From Oscillospiraceae bacterium (lineage in GTDB: Bacteria; Bacillota; Clostridia; Oscillospirales; Oscillospiraceae), in contig AP025582.1 in the NCBI GenBank assembly GCA_022846075.1, forward strand, positions 2,418,001 through 2,482,000: a stretch of DNA of 64,000 nucleotides, written 5' to 3'. Shown in pieces: positions 17,937 to 26,887 of the stretch (the stretch's first letter is position 1; every line of letters begins with the position of its first letter). Both the position numbers and the translations under genes were made by a program. The notes under the pieces are model-generated. The model made no database searches. It was not told the origin of the DNA and saw nothing but the letters and a program-made list of their open reading frames with translations.

Positions 17937-18433
17937 ACCGGGTCCTCCCGGGTAATACCCAGCTCTCCCAGGATGGCCTCTTCCCGCGCCCGCATCCGGG
18001 CCTTCTCCGGGCCCTCGTCCATGTGGTCGTAGCCCAGCAGGTGCAGCACCGAGTGGACGGCCAGATAGGCCGCCTCCCGGCGGGTGCCGTGACCGTACTC
18101 CTCCCCCTGGGCACGTGCCCGCTCCAGGGAGATGACCATATCCCCCAGGGGGGTCAGGCCGGTGGCGGGGTCGGCGTCGGAGGCGTCCACAGGGGGGTGC
18201 CCCGGCTCATACTGGAACATGGGGAAGCTGAGCACGTCGGTGGGGGCGTCCACCTCCCGCTGTTCCAGGTTGATGGCGTGGATTCCGGCGTCGTCGGTCA
18301 GCAGCACATCCACCTCACAGGGGACGGCCACCCCCTCGGCCTCCAGGGCCGCGGGGATAACGGTTTGGAGAAGGGCCTCCACCTCCCTGGTGTCCTCCTC
18401 CAGGTCGGAGCTGATGATAATATTGTGGTTCAC
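17933..18433 (-). CDS. ybeY: Endoribonuclease YbeY
   Basis: Zinc-dependent RNase for 16S rRNA 3' maturation and ribosome quality control. The 166-residue protein carries HSVLHLLGYDH, the three-histidine metal motif. It starts at GTG 18433, which overlaps the stop of the upstream membrane-protein gene (GTGA). The longer open frame upstream is not supported. Confidence 0.92.
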   Translation of the reverse strand: MNHNIIISSDLEEDTREVEALLQTVIPAALEAEGVAVPCEVDVLLTDDAGIHAINLEQREVDAPTDVLSFPMFQYEPGHPPVDASDADPATGLTPLGDMVISLERARAQGEEYGHGTRREAAYLAVHSVLHLLGYDHMDEGPEKARMRAREEAILGELGITREDPV

Positions 18434-18933
18434 TCCATCATCCCCCCGACCAGCGCGGCATCCTTCCAGATGTGGTAATAGGTATAGGTGTAATAGACCG
18501 CGCTGACGGCAAAGGCCAGCAGCGCCGCGAAGGCCAGGTCGGTCCCCAGCAGCGCCAGCACCAGGGAGAGGACAACGCTGATGGCCAGCACATACCAGGT
18601 GGTGCGGAATTTTTCCACCCGCCCGGTCTCCCAGCTGCGCAAGGAGGCCAGCTCCTCCACCCACACCACCAGCCGGTAGGTGACCAAAAGCTGGAATACC
18701 GCCCCCAGGGGGATGGGCAGGCCGGCGCCAAAGGCCCCCAGCACCCACAATACGCCGTCCACCACCGCGCCCACCGCGGCGATCATACGGCTGGTCTGGG
18801 TGGAGGGGCACTCCTCCGCCTCCCTCAGGCCCAGGTAAATCAGGATATACCCCACAAAGGCAGGCGTCAGGTTCAGATCATTGATGCTGAAATTGATAAA
18901 CACGAACAGCAGGCCGATAAAGACCTTCCGCAT
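18430..18933 (-). CDS. Membrane protein between phoH and ybeY
   Basis: A 167-residue polytopic protein (about five hydrophobic stretches) starting MRKVFIGLLFVFINFSINDL and ending in an aromatic YYTYTYYHIWK segment. It overlaps ybeY by 4 nt. It occupies the position of yqfF in other Firmicutes but has no HD motif, so it is not that protein. Function unknown. Confidence 0.6.
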   Translation of the reverse strand: MRKVFIGLLFVFINFSINDLNLTPAFVGYILIYLGLREAEECPSTQTSRMIAAVGAVVDGVLWVLGAFGAGLPIPLGAVFQLLVTYRLVVWVEELASLRSWETGRVEKFRTTWYVLAISVVLSLVLALLGTDLAFAALLAFAVSAVYYTYTYYHIWKDAALVGGMME

Positions 18934-18966
18934 CTCCGGCTCCCTCCTCTTTCACAAGCGCCGTCC

Positions 18967-19938
18967 TTACTTCTTCCGGCTCCTCCGGTTCTCGTCCTCC
19001 TCGTATGCCTTGATGATGCGCTGGACGATGACATGCCGCACCACGTCGGCCCCGGTGAGCTGGCAGATGGCGATGTCCTCCACGCCCTTCAGCACCCGCA
19101 TGGCCTCCTTCAGCCCGCTGACCTTGTCGGTGGGCAGGTCGATCTGGGTCACGTCGCCGGTGATGACGATCTTGGACCCAAACCCCATCCGGGTCAGGAA
19201 CATCTTCATCTGCTCCCGGGAGGTGTTCTGGGCCTCGTCCAGGATGATGAAGCTGTCGTCCAGGGTCCGCCCCCGCATATAGGCCAGAGGGGCCACCTCG
19301 ATGTTCCCCCGCTCCAGGTACTTCTGGTAGGTCTCCGGCCCCAGCATCTCGAAGAGGGCGTCGTACAGCGGCCGCAGGTAGGGGTCCACCTTGGACTGCA
19401 GGTCGCCGGGCAGGAAGCCCAGCCGCTCCCCCGCCTCCACGGCGGGCCGGGTGAGGATGATGCGGTTAACCTCCCCCGCCCGGAAGGCGGCCACGGCGGC
19501 GGCCACCGCCAGGTAGGTCTTGCCGGTGCCCGCCGGGCCGATGCCCAGCGTCACCAGGTTTTTCTTGATGGCGTCCACGTACCGCTTCTGGCCCAGGGTC
19601 TTGGCCTTGATGGGCTTGCCCTTGGCCGTGACGCACAGCACGTCGGCGGAGAGCTGTCCGATCTTGTCCTCGTGGCCCGCCTTCACCAGGTTGAGGATAT
19701 ACCGCACGTTCTGCTCGCTGATGGCCTCCCCCCGGCTGATGAGCTTCAAAAGCCCCTCCACCGCCTTCACGGCGTAGATGACCCTCTCGGCATCCTCTCC
19801 CGCCACCTTCAGTTCCCCGTCCCGGCTGACCACGGTCACGTCCAGGTCCTTCTCGATAAGCTTGATATTCTCGTCCAAAGAGCCGAAGAGGCTGACGGCC
19901 TCCTCCATGCGCTCCACACTGATGGTCTGTTCAGTCAA
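18967..19938 (-). CDS. phoH: PhoH-like ATPase
   Basis: PhoH/YbeZ-type P-loop protein of 323 residues, commonly paired with YbeY and thought to act in RNA metabolism. It has an N-terminal KH-like region, Walker A GPAGTGKT, and Walker B FIILDEAQN followed by TGDVTQIDLP. A TTG start at 19938 with AAGGAGAG upstream is likely. Confidence 0.92.
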   Translation of the reverse strand: MTEQTISVERMEEAVSLFGSLDENIKLIEKDLDVTVVSRDGELKVAGEDAERVIYAVKAVEGLLKLISRGEAISEQNVRYILNLVKAGHEDKIGQLSADVLCVTAKGKPIKAKTLGQKRYVDAIKKNLVTLGIGPAGTGKTYLAVAAAVAAFRAGEVNRIILTRPAVEAGERLGFLPGDLQSKVDPYLRPLYDALFEMLGPETYQKYLERGNIEVAPLAYMRGRTLDDSFIILDEAQNTSREQMKMFLTRMGFGSKIVITGDVTQIDLPTDKVSGLKEAMRVLKGVEDIAICQLTGADVVRHVIVQRIIKAYEEDENRRSRKK

Positions 19939-19968
19939 ATCAGGGTCTCTCCTTCGTATTCGTCGTTC

Positions 19969-21174
19969 CTATCCCGCGGGCACGAACCGGCCCAGCTCCT
20001 CCCGGCACTCGGCGGTGAGGGTGACCCGCAGTGCACCGGAGCGCTGGACGGCGGAGTAGGTCTGGCTCACCACCTGGCCGGTCTCCCCCAGCAGTTCCCG
20101 CAGCTCCCTGTCCAGCCGCTCCTCCAGCATGGCCTGGGCGGCCTTCCCGTCCACGGGGAGGGAGACCACCTCATAGGCCCGGTACACCTCCCGCCGCAGG
20201 GTGAAGGGGAGGACCAGGCCGCCGGGGAGGGTCAGATTCCATGTCTCGCTTATTTTATCATATCTGTCAAAGGGAATTCCACTATTTTGAGCAAAATTCA
20301 CCCTTTGCCCCAAAACCGACAGGGACAGACGGCTTTTTTCGTCGCCGGTGTATTCCTTCACCCCCGCCTCCAGGGGAATGACGGCGGTGAGGGTCCGCCA
20401 GGTGCGGCCCTCCACCCGCCCCATAGCCCGCACGGGCATCCACAGGGTGGGATTTTCGCTGTACTGGGGCGGGTCCATCCGGATGGAGCCCCGGATGAGG
20501 ACGTCCCCGGGGAGCACGGTGGCACCCTCAGCCACCGCCGGGTCCCCGGACCAGACCTCCATCTGGGTGACGATGCCGGGGGCCTCGGCCACGATATCCC
20601 CCAGCTGGCTCCTGTCCACGATCTCCGGCTTGGCCACCTTCTCCCGCACCACCACCTGGGCCCGGATGCCGTGGAGGTTCACGGCCATCCAGGACAAGTC
20701 CTCCAGGCGGAGGAGGGCCTCGTTGGAGATCTCCCGGGTGGCCAGCCCCGGGCCGTAGGCCCCCGGCCGCAGCCCCGCCCGCCGCAGCTCGGTGAGGATG
20801 ACCTGGGTGGGCACCGTCTCGTTGCCCTCCACCTCCACCACCAGCACGAACCGGGAGAGGAAGCACACCGCCGCCAAGGCCAGGGCCAGCCCGGCCAGGA
20901 GGGCGTACCGCTTCCGAAAGCGGATCAGGAAGGGGGGCACCCCCTTCCGCTCCGCCTCGGCCACGGTGCAGCCCGTCCGCTGGGCCAGCTCATCCAGGCC
21001 CTTCCGGTCCTGCCAGGCCACCGTGAGCCGCAGGACGTGGTCCTCGGGCCACTCCACGGCCCAAAAGGCCACCGCCTTCTGGGCGCACAGGTTCAAAAAG
21101 CGCTCGGGAAAGGCGCCGGATACCTCCAGCCGCACACTCCCCCGCAGCAGGTTCACGATTTTCCGCGCCGCCAT
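19969..21174 (-). CDS. yqfD: Sporulation protein YqfD
   Basis: Membrane protein required in sporulation of spore-forming Firmicutes. The 401-residue product has a cytoplasmic N-terminal domain, one transmembrane helix at about residues 88-112 (YALLAGLALALAAVCFLSRF) and a large external beta domain with VEVEGNETVP. It lies 9 bp downstream of yqfC. Confidence 0.85.
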   Translation of the reverse strand: MAARKIVNLLRGSVRLEVSGAFPERFLNLCAQKAVAFWAVEWPEDHVLRLTVAWQDRKGLDELAQRTGCTVAEAERKGVPPFLIRFRKRYALLAGLALALAAVCFLSRFVLVVEVEGNETVPTQVILTELRRAGLRPGAYGPGLATREISNEALLRLEDLSWMAVNLHGIRAQVVVREKVAKPEIVDRSQLGDIVAEAPGIVTQMEVWSGDPAVAEGATVLPGDVLIRGSIRMDPPQYSENPTLWMPVRAMGRVEGRTWRTLTAVIPLEAGVKEYTGDEKSRLSLSVLGQRVNFAQNSGIPFDRYDKISETWNLTLPGGLVLPFTLRREVYRAYEVVSLPVDGKAAQAMLEERLDRELRELLGETGQVVSQTYSAVQRSGALRVTLTAECREELGRFVPAG

Positions 21175-21183
21175 GCCGCCCCC

Positions 21184-21462
21184 CTATTCCAGCTCTACGG
21201 CCAGGAGCGTACCGGTGATCAAAAGCTCGCTGGCGTTCATGGCCTTCAGCTCCAGGCCCACGCCCCGGACCTTGACGATCAGCTTGCCCCCGCTGACCAG
21301 GATCTCCTCCGGCCCGTAGGCCAGGATCCCCTTGTGGTTTTCCATCCGCAGCTCCTGCCGCCCGGTGATCTCCACCCGGGGCAGGCCCACCAGGTCGCCG
21401 GGCAGATCAAAGACCTCGGCGGTCTTTTCCAGCAGGCCCTCTTTTTTCCCTTTCCGCTCCAT
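21184..21462 (-). CDS. yqfC: Sporulation protein YqfC
   Basis: A 92-residue YabP/YqfC-family protein: DLVGLPRVEITGRQELRMEN, HKGILAYGPEEI and VKVRGVGLELKAMN are the family's beta-rich pattern. ATG 21462 has GGAGGG upstream. With yqfD it marks the host as a spore former. Confidence 0.85.
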   Translation of the reverse strand: MERKGKKEGLLEKTAEVFDLPGDLVGLPRVEITGRQELRMENHKGILAYGPEEILVSGGKLIVKVRGVGLELKAMNASELLITGTLLAVELE

Positions 21463-21568
21463 AGGCACCCTCCATGCGCCCCTTGGCGCCCCGTCAGAAT
21501 ATAAAGTCATGTTCGGGGAGCTTCGGGCCGCCCTGGGCGGCCTGACGGTCTTTCCAAGCATACGGAAA

Positions 21569-21612
21569 CCGCCCTCCCCGTCCCGCTATGTATATGCGGG
21601 CGGGGAGGGCGG
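21569..21612. terminator. Hairpin downstream of cca
   Basis: CCGCCCTCCCCG pairs with CGGGGAGGGCGG, extended by CCCGC/GCGGG around a TATGTATAT loop. It lies between cca and yqfC, with only a short U-tract. Confidence 0.55.
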
Positions 21613-21640
21613 CATGAGTTCCAGTGTTGTCGGACGGCGG

Positions 21641-22651
21641 TCAGCCATTCGAGAGCCTTTCCAGCAATTCCCGCAGGCGGGGGGGCGTGTTGTCCTCCGG
21701 GTGCTCCAAGACGTGGAGGGCCAGCCGCCGCTGGGCGGCACTAATGGCGGGGCCCTCGAGCCCCAGGGCCATCAGCTCCCGGCCCGAGAGGGCCAGGGTG
21801 GGGATGACCGCCAGTTCCGGGTGCTCCACCGCCCTTCGGAGGGCCCGCTCCACCGGCAGGGCGGTGATGGGAAAGCCCGTCAGGGCGCAGAACCCCCGCC
21901 ACCGGGCCTCCTTGGTGGGGGGAAACCCGGCCAGTTCTTCCAGAGCGTCCAGCTCCGGACCCTTGGGCATGGAGTGCAGGTGGTCCAGCAGCCCCGCCCG
22001 GACCATGGCGGCGATGTACTGGGGCCGGGGAGAGAGGAGGGTCTTTTCCATCTCAGCCTTGATCCGCTCCCGGGACACCTTCGCCGTCAGCGGGGCGTTC
22101 CGCCCCATGGCCGCCCAGGTCTCCGGCTCGATGGAGAAGCCCAGCTGGGCGGCGAAGCGCACCCCCCGGAGCATCCGCAGGGCGTCCTCGGAAAACCGCC
22201 TGTCCGGGTCCCCCACACAGCGGATGATCCGCCCCTCCAAATCCCTCTGCCCCCCGAAGGGGTCCACCACGGTCCCGTCAGGGGCCAGGGCCATGGCGTT
22301 GACGGTAAAGTCCCGCCGGGACAGGTCCTCCACCAGCCCCGCATCGAAGGTGACGGCGTCGGGGTGCCGCCCGTCGGCGTAGCCCCCCTCCCGGCGGAAG
22401 GTGGTGACCTCCACCGGCCCGTCGGGGTTGGGGACGGTGACGGTGCCGTGCCGGATGCCCGTGGGGACGGCGTTTGGGAACAGCTCCATCACCCGCTGGG
22501 GCCGGGCGGCGGTGCACACGTCCACGTCCCCCGGCGCCCGCCCCAGCAGCAGGTCCCGGACGCAGCCCCCCACCGGGTAGGCGGCGAAGCCCGCCGCCGT
22601 CAGCCGCTCCAGACAGTCCCGCGCCCCCGCGGGCAGGTCCTTCCATGTCAT
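21641..22651 (-). CDS. cca: CCA-adding tRNA nucleotidyltransferase
   Basis: Class II CCA-adding enzyme or poly(A) polymerase family member of 336 residues. It has YPVGGCVRDLLLG, the DVDVCT metal-binding pair, RRDFTVNAMAL, and FSEDALRMLRGVRFA in the neck. ATG 22651 with AGGAGGGGAG upstream begins MTWKDLPAG. A few Clostridia split A- and CC-adding activities; sequence alone does not exclude that. Confidence 0.88.
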   Translation of the reverse strand: MTWKDLPAGARDCLERLTAAGFAAYPVGGCVRDLLLGRAPGDVDVCTAARPQRVMELFPNAVPTGIRHGTVTVPNPDGPVEVTTFRREGGYADGRHPDAVTFDAGLVEDLSRRDFTVNAMALAPDGTVVDPFGGQRDLEGRIIRCVGDPDRRFSEDALRMLRGVRFAAQLGFSIEPETWAAMGRNAPLTAKVSRERIKAEMEKTLLSPRPQYIAAMVRAGLLDHLHSMPKGPELDALEELAGFPPTKEARWRGFCALTGFPITALPVERALRRAVEHPELAVIPTLALSGRELMALGLEGPAISAAQRRLALHVLEHPEDNTPPRLRELLERLSNG

Positions 22652-22701
22652 CTTCTCCCCTCCTCCCGGTATAACCCGTCTTTCTTTTGTATAGAATGTC
22701 C

Positions 22702-22730
22702 TTGCCAATTTTTCCGCCCTGTCATATAAT
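22702..22730 (+). promoter_or_regulatory. Predicted murC promoter
   Basis: TTGCCA (22702-22707) and a perfect TATAAT (22725-22730) are separated by 17 bp, 35 bp before murC. This is a strong sigma-A match. Confidence 0.85.
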
Positions 22731-22764
22731 AATATGTCAAATGTAGAAAAAAGGTTGTGTCCTC

Positions 22765-24141
22765 ATGACAAACATGGATATTACGGAATATTTGCTCCCC
22801 GGACGGCGGGCCCATCTGGTGGGCATCGGCGGGGTGTCCATGGCCCCCCTGGCGGAGGTCCTCCACGGCATGGGCATGGTCATCACCGGCTCCGACATGC
22901 GGGAGAGCGCCACGGTGGAGCACCTGCGGGGCCTGGGCATCGAGATCGCCATCGGCCAGAGCGCCGAGCACCTGGGGGACGCGGAGCTGGTGATCCGCAC
23001 CGCCGCCGCCCACGACGACAACCCGGAGATTTCCGGGGCCCGGGCCCGGGGCATCCCCGTCTTTGAGCGGGCCCAGGCCTGGGGGGCCATCATGAAGCGG
23101 TACAAAAACGCCCTGTGCGTCTCGGGCACCCACGGCAAGACCACCACCACCAGCATGTGCACCCACATCATCATGGCCGCGGGGCTGGACCCCACGGTGA
23201 TGATCGGCGGTACCCTGCCCCTGCTGGGGGCTGGCCACCGGGTGGGCCGGGGGGACACCATCGTGCTGGAGAGCTGCGAGTACTGCAACTCCTTCCTCTC
23301 CTTCTTCCCCACCATCGCCGTCATTTTGAACGTGGACGCCGACCATCTGGACTTTTTCAAGGATTTAGCGGACGTGGAGAAGTCCTTCCGGGCCTTCGCC
23401 GACCTGGTGCCCGAGGATACCGGGGTCATCGTGGCCAACGCCGACGACGCCAACACCATGGCCACCCTGGCCGGAGAGCAGCGCCCCATCCTCACCTTCG
23501 GGCTGAACGCCGGCGACGTCCACGCCGAGCGCCTCACCTGGAAAAACGGCCTGCCCTCCTTCGACGTGGTGTACCGGGGCGAAACCTACACCCACGTGGA
23601 GCTCCAGGTCCCCGGCGAGCACAACGTCCGGGACGCCCTGGCCGCCGCCGCCGCCTGCATCACCCTGGCGGTGCCGCCGGAGGCTGTCGCCCAGGGGCTT
23701 GCCGGCTTCAAAGGTGCGGGGCGCCGCTTTGAGAAGAAGGGGGTCTTCCACGGGGCCGACGTCTACGACGACTACGCCCACCACCCCAGCGAGGTCCAGG
23801 CACTTCTCACCATGGCCATGGGCCTTGGCTACAAAAGGGTCATCTGTGCCTTCCAGCCCCACACCTACTCCCGGACCCACGCCCTCTTTGAGGAGTTCGT
23901 AAACGTCCTCTCCGAGCCGGACGTGACCCTCCTGGCGGAGATTTTCGCCGCCAGGGAGGACAACGACCTGGGCATCTCCTCCAAGGACCTGGCCGACCGG
24001 GTCCCCGGCAGTGAGTATTACCCCACCCTGAAGGCCCTCACCACCCGGCTCCGGGCGCTGGCCCAGCCCGGCGACCTCATCCTCACGGTAGGGGCCGGCG
24101 ACATCTACACCGTGGGCGAGGCCCTGGTCTCGGAGCCCTAA
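22765..24141 (+). CDS. murC: UDP-N-acetylmuramate--L-alanine ligase
   Basis: Adds L-Ala to UDP-MurNAc in the cytoplasm, the first peptide step of peptidoglycan synthesis. The 458-residue protein has GIGGVSMAPLAEVL at the N-terminal UDP-binding domain, the ATP loop SGTHGKTTTTSM and DDYAHHPSEV at the C-domain. It has its own promoter and is divergent from cca. The ribosome-binding site is weak (AAAAAGG, long spacing). Confidence 0.95.
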   Translation: MTNMDITEYLLPGRRAHLVGIGGVSMAPLAEVLHGMGMVITGSDMRESATVEHLRGLGIEIAIGQSAEHLGDAELVIRTAAAHDDNPEISGARARGIPVFERAQAWGAIMKRYKNALCVSGTHGKTTTTSMCTHIIMAAGLDPTVMIGGTLPLLGAGHRVGRGDTIVLESCEYCNSFLSFFPTIAVILNVDADHLDFFKDLADVEKSFRAFADLVPEDTGVIVANADDANTMATLAGEQRPILTFGLNAGDVHAERLTWKNGLPSFDVVYRGETYTHVELQVPGEHNVRDALAAAAACITLAVPPEAVAQGLAGFKGAGRRFEKKGVFHGADVYDDYAHHPSEVQALLTMAMGLGYKRVICAFQPHTYSRTHALFEEFVNVLSEPDVTLLAEIFAAREDNDLGISSKDLADRVPGSEYYPTLKALTTRLRALAQPGDLILTVGAGDIYTVGEALVSEP

Positions 24142-24241
24142 AGCCTTCCCCTGGGGTTGGCTGTCCGTTAGCGGCTGCGCCGCTTACGGACAGCTCATGC
24201 CCTGCGGGTAGAAGGTGCCCCGAAGGGGCGGATGAGGGGAA
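24142..24241. repeat. Dispersed palindromic intergenic repeat, copy 3
   Basis: It starts directly after the murC stop: GCCTTCCCCTGGGG, then GCTGTCCGTTAGCGG...CCGCTTACGGACAGC, AGAAGGTGCCCCGAAGGGGCGGATGAGGGGAAC. Modules match copies 1 and 2. Confidence 0.7.
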
Positions 24242-24276
24242 CCTCTCGTCTCCGCCCCACTCAATCCAGAACGTCC

Positions 24277-24825
24277 CTACTCTTCGGCGTCCGCCCCCAC
24301 CGGGGCGGGCGCTTTCTCTTCCTCCGCCGTCTCCCCCTGAACCGCGGCCGTCAGCGCCGCCTCGGCCTCCTCCCGCTCCCGGCGGGCGGCCTCCAGCTCG
24401 GCCTGTTTGCGCGCCTCTTCGGCCTGGGCCTCGGCCTCCTTCCGGCGCGCCCGCCGCTTTTTCAGGCTCTTGAACTGGGCCAGCATCCCGAAGACGGCGA
24501 ACACGGCGATGATGAAAAAGGTGCAGATGGTCCCCGCCGTGGGCGCGAAGTCCCCCTTCAGTCCGGCGATGAACCACCCCGCGCCCCACCCCAGGGCACA
24601 GCCCGCGTAGTAGAGCAGGGTGAACCGGTACAGCCGCAGGAACACGGCTAAAGCCCCGGCCAGCGCCAGGGCGGCGTACACCACCGCCAGCTGGGCGGAG
24701 ACGAACTCCCCCGCCGACAGGTAGTACCCTGTCAGCCCGATGGCCAGAAAGGCCGCGAAGCTGACGATGGCGGAGACCAGGTTGGCGGCGGTGAACAGGG
24801 GCCGCTTTTCTTCCTTCTCTTTCAT
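24277..24825 (-). CDS. Membrane protein with charged coiled-coil tail
   Basis: A 182-residue protein from ATG 24825 (GGAGGG upstream). About four hydrophobic segments in residues 15-125 are followed by a long Arg/Glu/Ala-rich helix (RRKEAEAQAEEARKQAELEA) and an acidic, Pro-containing end. No family recognised. It follows mreB on the same strand after a terminator. Confidence 0.7.
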   Translation of the reverse strand: MKEKEEKRPLFTAANLVSAIVSFAAFLAIGLTGYYLSAGEFVSAQLAVVYAALALAGALAVFLRLYRFTLLYYAGCALGWGAGWFIAGLKGDFAPTAGTICTFFIIAVFAVFGMLAQFKSLKKRRARRKEAEAQAEEARKQAELEAARREREEAEAALTAAVQGETAEEEKAPAPVGADAEE

Positions 24826-24837
24826 GAAAAACCCTCC

Positions 24838-24874
24838 AAAAAGCCCCGCCCGCACTGCGCGGGCGGGGCTTTTG
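24838..24874 (-). terminator. Terminator downstream of mreB
   Basis: On the minus strand GCCCCGCCCGC pairs with GCGGGCGGGGC and runs into TTTTT. Confidence 0.85.
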
Positions 24875-24883
24875 TGTTTGAAT

Positions 24884-25909
24884 TCAGCCGTTGAGCTGCT
24901 TGCGCCGGGACAGGTTGATGGTGCCGTCCTGCATCCCGTCCAGGGATTCCAGGCTCTTGCCCGTGCCGTAGGCCACGCAGGAGATGGCGTCGTCGGCGAT
25001 GTGGGTCTCGATGCCGGTGTGGGACTCGATGAGCTTGTCGAAGCCCTGGACCAGGGAGCCGCCGCCGGTCATGACGATGCCGTTGTTGGAAATGTCGGCC
25101 ACCAGCTCGGGGGGCGTGCGCTCCAGTACGCCGTGGATGGCCTCCAGGATGCGGGCGGAGGGCTCCTCGAAGGCCTCGATCATCTCGCCGGAGGTGACGG
25201 TGAACACCCGCGGCAGGCCGGTCATCAGGCACCGGCCCTTGATCTCCACGCTCTGCTCCTCCTCCGGGGGGAACACGCAGCCGATCTTCATCTTCAATTC
25301 CTCGGCCGTCCGCTCGCCGATGAGCACGTTGTGCTTGCGGCGGATGTACTTGATGATGGCCTCGTCGAACTGGTCGCCGGCGATTTTGATGGAGGTGGAC
25401 TCCACGATGCCGGACAGGGAGATGACGGCGATATCGGAGGTGCCGCCGCCGATATCCACCACCATGTGGCCGTCGGGCTTGGCGATATCGATGCCCGCGC
25501 CGATGGCGGCGGCCACCGGCTCCTCGATGAGGTAGACCCGCCGGGCGCCGGCCTGGATGCCCGCGTCGATGACGGCCCGCTCCTCCACCTCGGTGATGCC
25601 GGAGGGGACGCAGATGATGATGCGGGGCTTAAAGAGGCGGAAAGAGGTCACTTTGCGGATGAACTCCTTGAGCATCCGCTCGGTCATGTCGTAGTCGGAG
25701 ATGACGCCCTCCCGCAACGGGCGGATGGCCACGATGTTGCCGGGGGTCCGGCCCAACATCTGCTGGGCGTCGGTGCCCACCTTCAACAGCTTGCCGGTGT
25801 TCTTGTCGATGGCCACCACGGAGGGCTCACGCAGGACGACGCCCTTGCCCTTGACGTAGACCAGGATGGAGGCGGTGCCGAGGTCGATTCCAATATCTTT
25901 ACTGAACAT
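24884..25909 (-). CDS. mreB: Rod shape-determining protein MreB/Mbl
   Basis: Actin-like cytoskeletal ATPase of 341 residues that guides lateral wall synthesis. It shows the phosphate-1 loop DIGIDLGTASILVYVKGKG, DIGGGTSDIAVISL (phosphate 2) and NNGIVMTGGGSLVQGFD (adenosine motif). MreB and Mbl paralogues cannot be separated here; there is no mreCD next to it, which favours an Mbl-like solo gene. Confidence 0.93.
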   Translation of the reverse strand: MFSKDIGIDLGTASILVYVKGKGVVLREPSVVAIDKNTGKLLKVGTDAQQMLGRTPGNIVAIRPLREGVISDYDMTERMLKEFIRKVTSFRLFKPRIIICVPSGITEVEERAVIDAGIQAGARRVYLIEEPVAAAIGAGIDIAKPDGHMVVDIGGGTSDIAVISLSGIVESTSIKIAGDQFDEAIIKYIRRKHNVLIGERTAEELKMKIGCVFPPEEEQSVEIKGRCLMTGLPRVFTVTSGEMIEAFEEPSARILEAIHGVLERTPPELVADISNNGIVMTGGGSLVQGFDKLIESHTGIETHIADDAISCVAYGTGKSLESLDGMQDGTINLSRRKQLNG

Positions 25910-25989
25910 AGCTGCACCTCATATATCTTCTTCCAGGCTATTGTAGCCCGGAGCCGTTTCTTTTAGTCCGGGGTATGATTCAGTGTATT

Positions 25990-26018
25990 ATTATATCCGC
26001 TTTTTCCACACTTTTCAA
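25990..26018 (-). promoter_or_regulatory. Predicted mreB promoter
   Basis: On the minus strand, TTGAAA (26013-26018) and a perfect TATAAT (25990-25995) are 17 bp apart, about 80 bp before the gene. The prophage begins just upstream of it. Confidence 0.85.
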
Positions 26019-26058
26019 CGTCAAACGGCAAAAAAGAGGAAATTGGCAGACATTATCA

Positions 26059-26103
26059 TTAGGTTACACAAGGTCATTCGACCGCGTGTGACCTAATTTT
26101 TTT
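26059..26103. terminator. Hairpin with T7 at the left prophage boundary
   Basis: TTAGGTTACAC pairs with GTGTGACCTAA (one G-T-type mismatch), with an inner GGTC-ATTC-GACC stem, followed by TTTTTTT. It separates mreB's promoter from the first phage gene. It may be a terminator, or part of the attachment site. Confidence 0.7.
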
Positions 26104-26123
26104 GTCCGTTTGGAGGTGAGGAC

Positions 26124-26399
26124 ATGGCCGACTATGCTTTCAGAACCATCGAGGACCGGCGGAAGATACAGGAAATGTGGGAGGAAGGAAGATCGCCGCG
26201 AGAGATCGCGGGGGCCTTTGAGAAATCCCTGGACGTAGTTTATACCGAACTTTCCCGGGGCCGGGATGGGACGCGCCTGCCGGATCAGCGCCTGCGGTAT
26301 AGCGCGGATCTGGCCCAGCGCAAGGTGCAGCAATCCCTGGAGCGGCGGGGCAGAAAAGCCGGAAAGCCCACCACCGGGAAAAGAGCGGCGGGCCTGTAA
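26124..26399 (+). CDS. Small helix-turn-helix protein
   Basis: A 91-residue protein; residues 10-45 (RRKIQEMWEEGRSPREIAGAFEKS) resemble the HTH_38-type N-terminus of IS30-like proteins and phage regulators, followed by a basic tail. It is the first phage gene, with GGAGGTGAGG upstream. Likely DNA binding; role unknown. Confidence 0.65.
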   Translation: MADYAFRTIEDRRKIQEMWEEGRSPREIAGAFEKSLDVVYTELSRGRDGTRLPDQRLRYSADLAQRKVQQSLERRGRKAGKPTTGKRAAGL

Positions 26400-26422
26400 C
26401 GGCCGCCGGAGAGGAGAACCGC

Positions 26423-26887
26423 ATGAAAAGAAAGGAAATCAAGTGGCGGCGGGAGGGCCGCCGGGTAATGACCGGACGCCAGGACGGCGTGATCTTTCGG
26501 ATCTGGACACCGTATGACGCCCCGGAAAAGGGGTATTACGTGGACAGCCACGACACAAAAGGAAAAGGCCGGAGCATAAAGACGGCAGACCGCAAGGCTT
26601 TCCCGACCTGGGAGGCGGCCGTGGAGTTTTGCCAGCAGATCATGGTGGGAGAGGTTGACCTGGAAACCATGCGGGCGGAGTTCGACGCGGCGGAGGCGGA
26701 AAAGGAACGGCGGGCGATCCGCAGGGCCGTGGCAGAGGCCAAGGAGTTCCGGGGACACCTGGAGCGGGCGGGAATTTCGTACACCACCCTGCTGCACCTG
26801 GTGGCATTACAGGAAGGAATGAGCGGCCTGGCCCACAATATCCTCCTGGGATATGAACACGGGGAGGGCTGGCCGGATGGGACCTGA
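26423..26887 (+). CDS. Phage hypothetical protein
   Basis: A 154-residue protein rich in charged residues. It has an N-terminal beta-like segment (GVIFRIWTPYDAPEKGYYV) and a helical EKERRAIRRAVAEAKEFRGHL region. Not recognised. It overlaps the next gene by 11 nt. Confidence 0.6.
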   Translation: MKRKEIKWRREGRRVMTGRQDGVIFRIWTPYDAPEKGYYVDSHDTKGKGRSIKTADRKAFPTWEAAVEFCQQIMVGEVDLETMRAEFDAAEAEKERRAIRRAVAEAKEFRGHLERAGISYTTLLHLVALQEGMSGLAHNILLGYEHGEGWPDGT

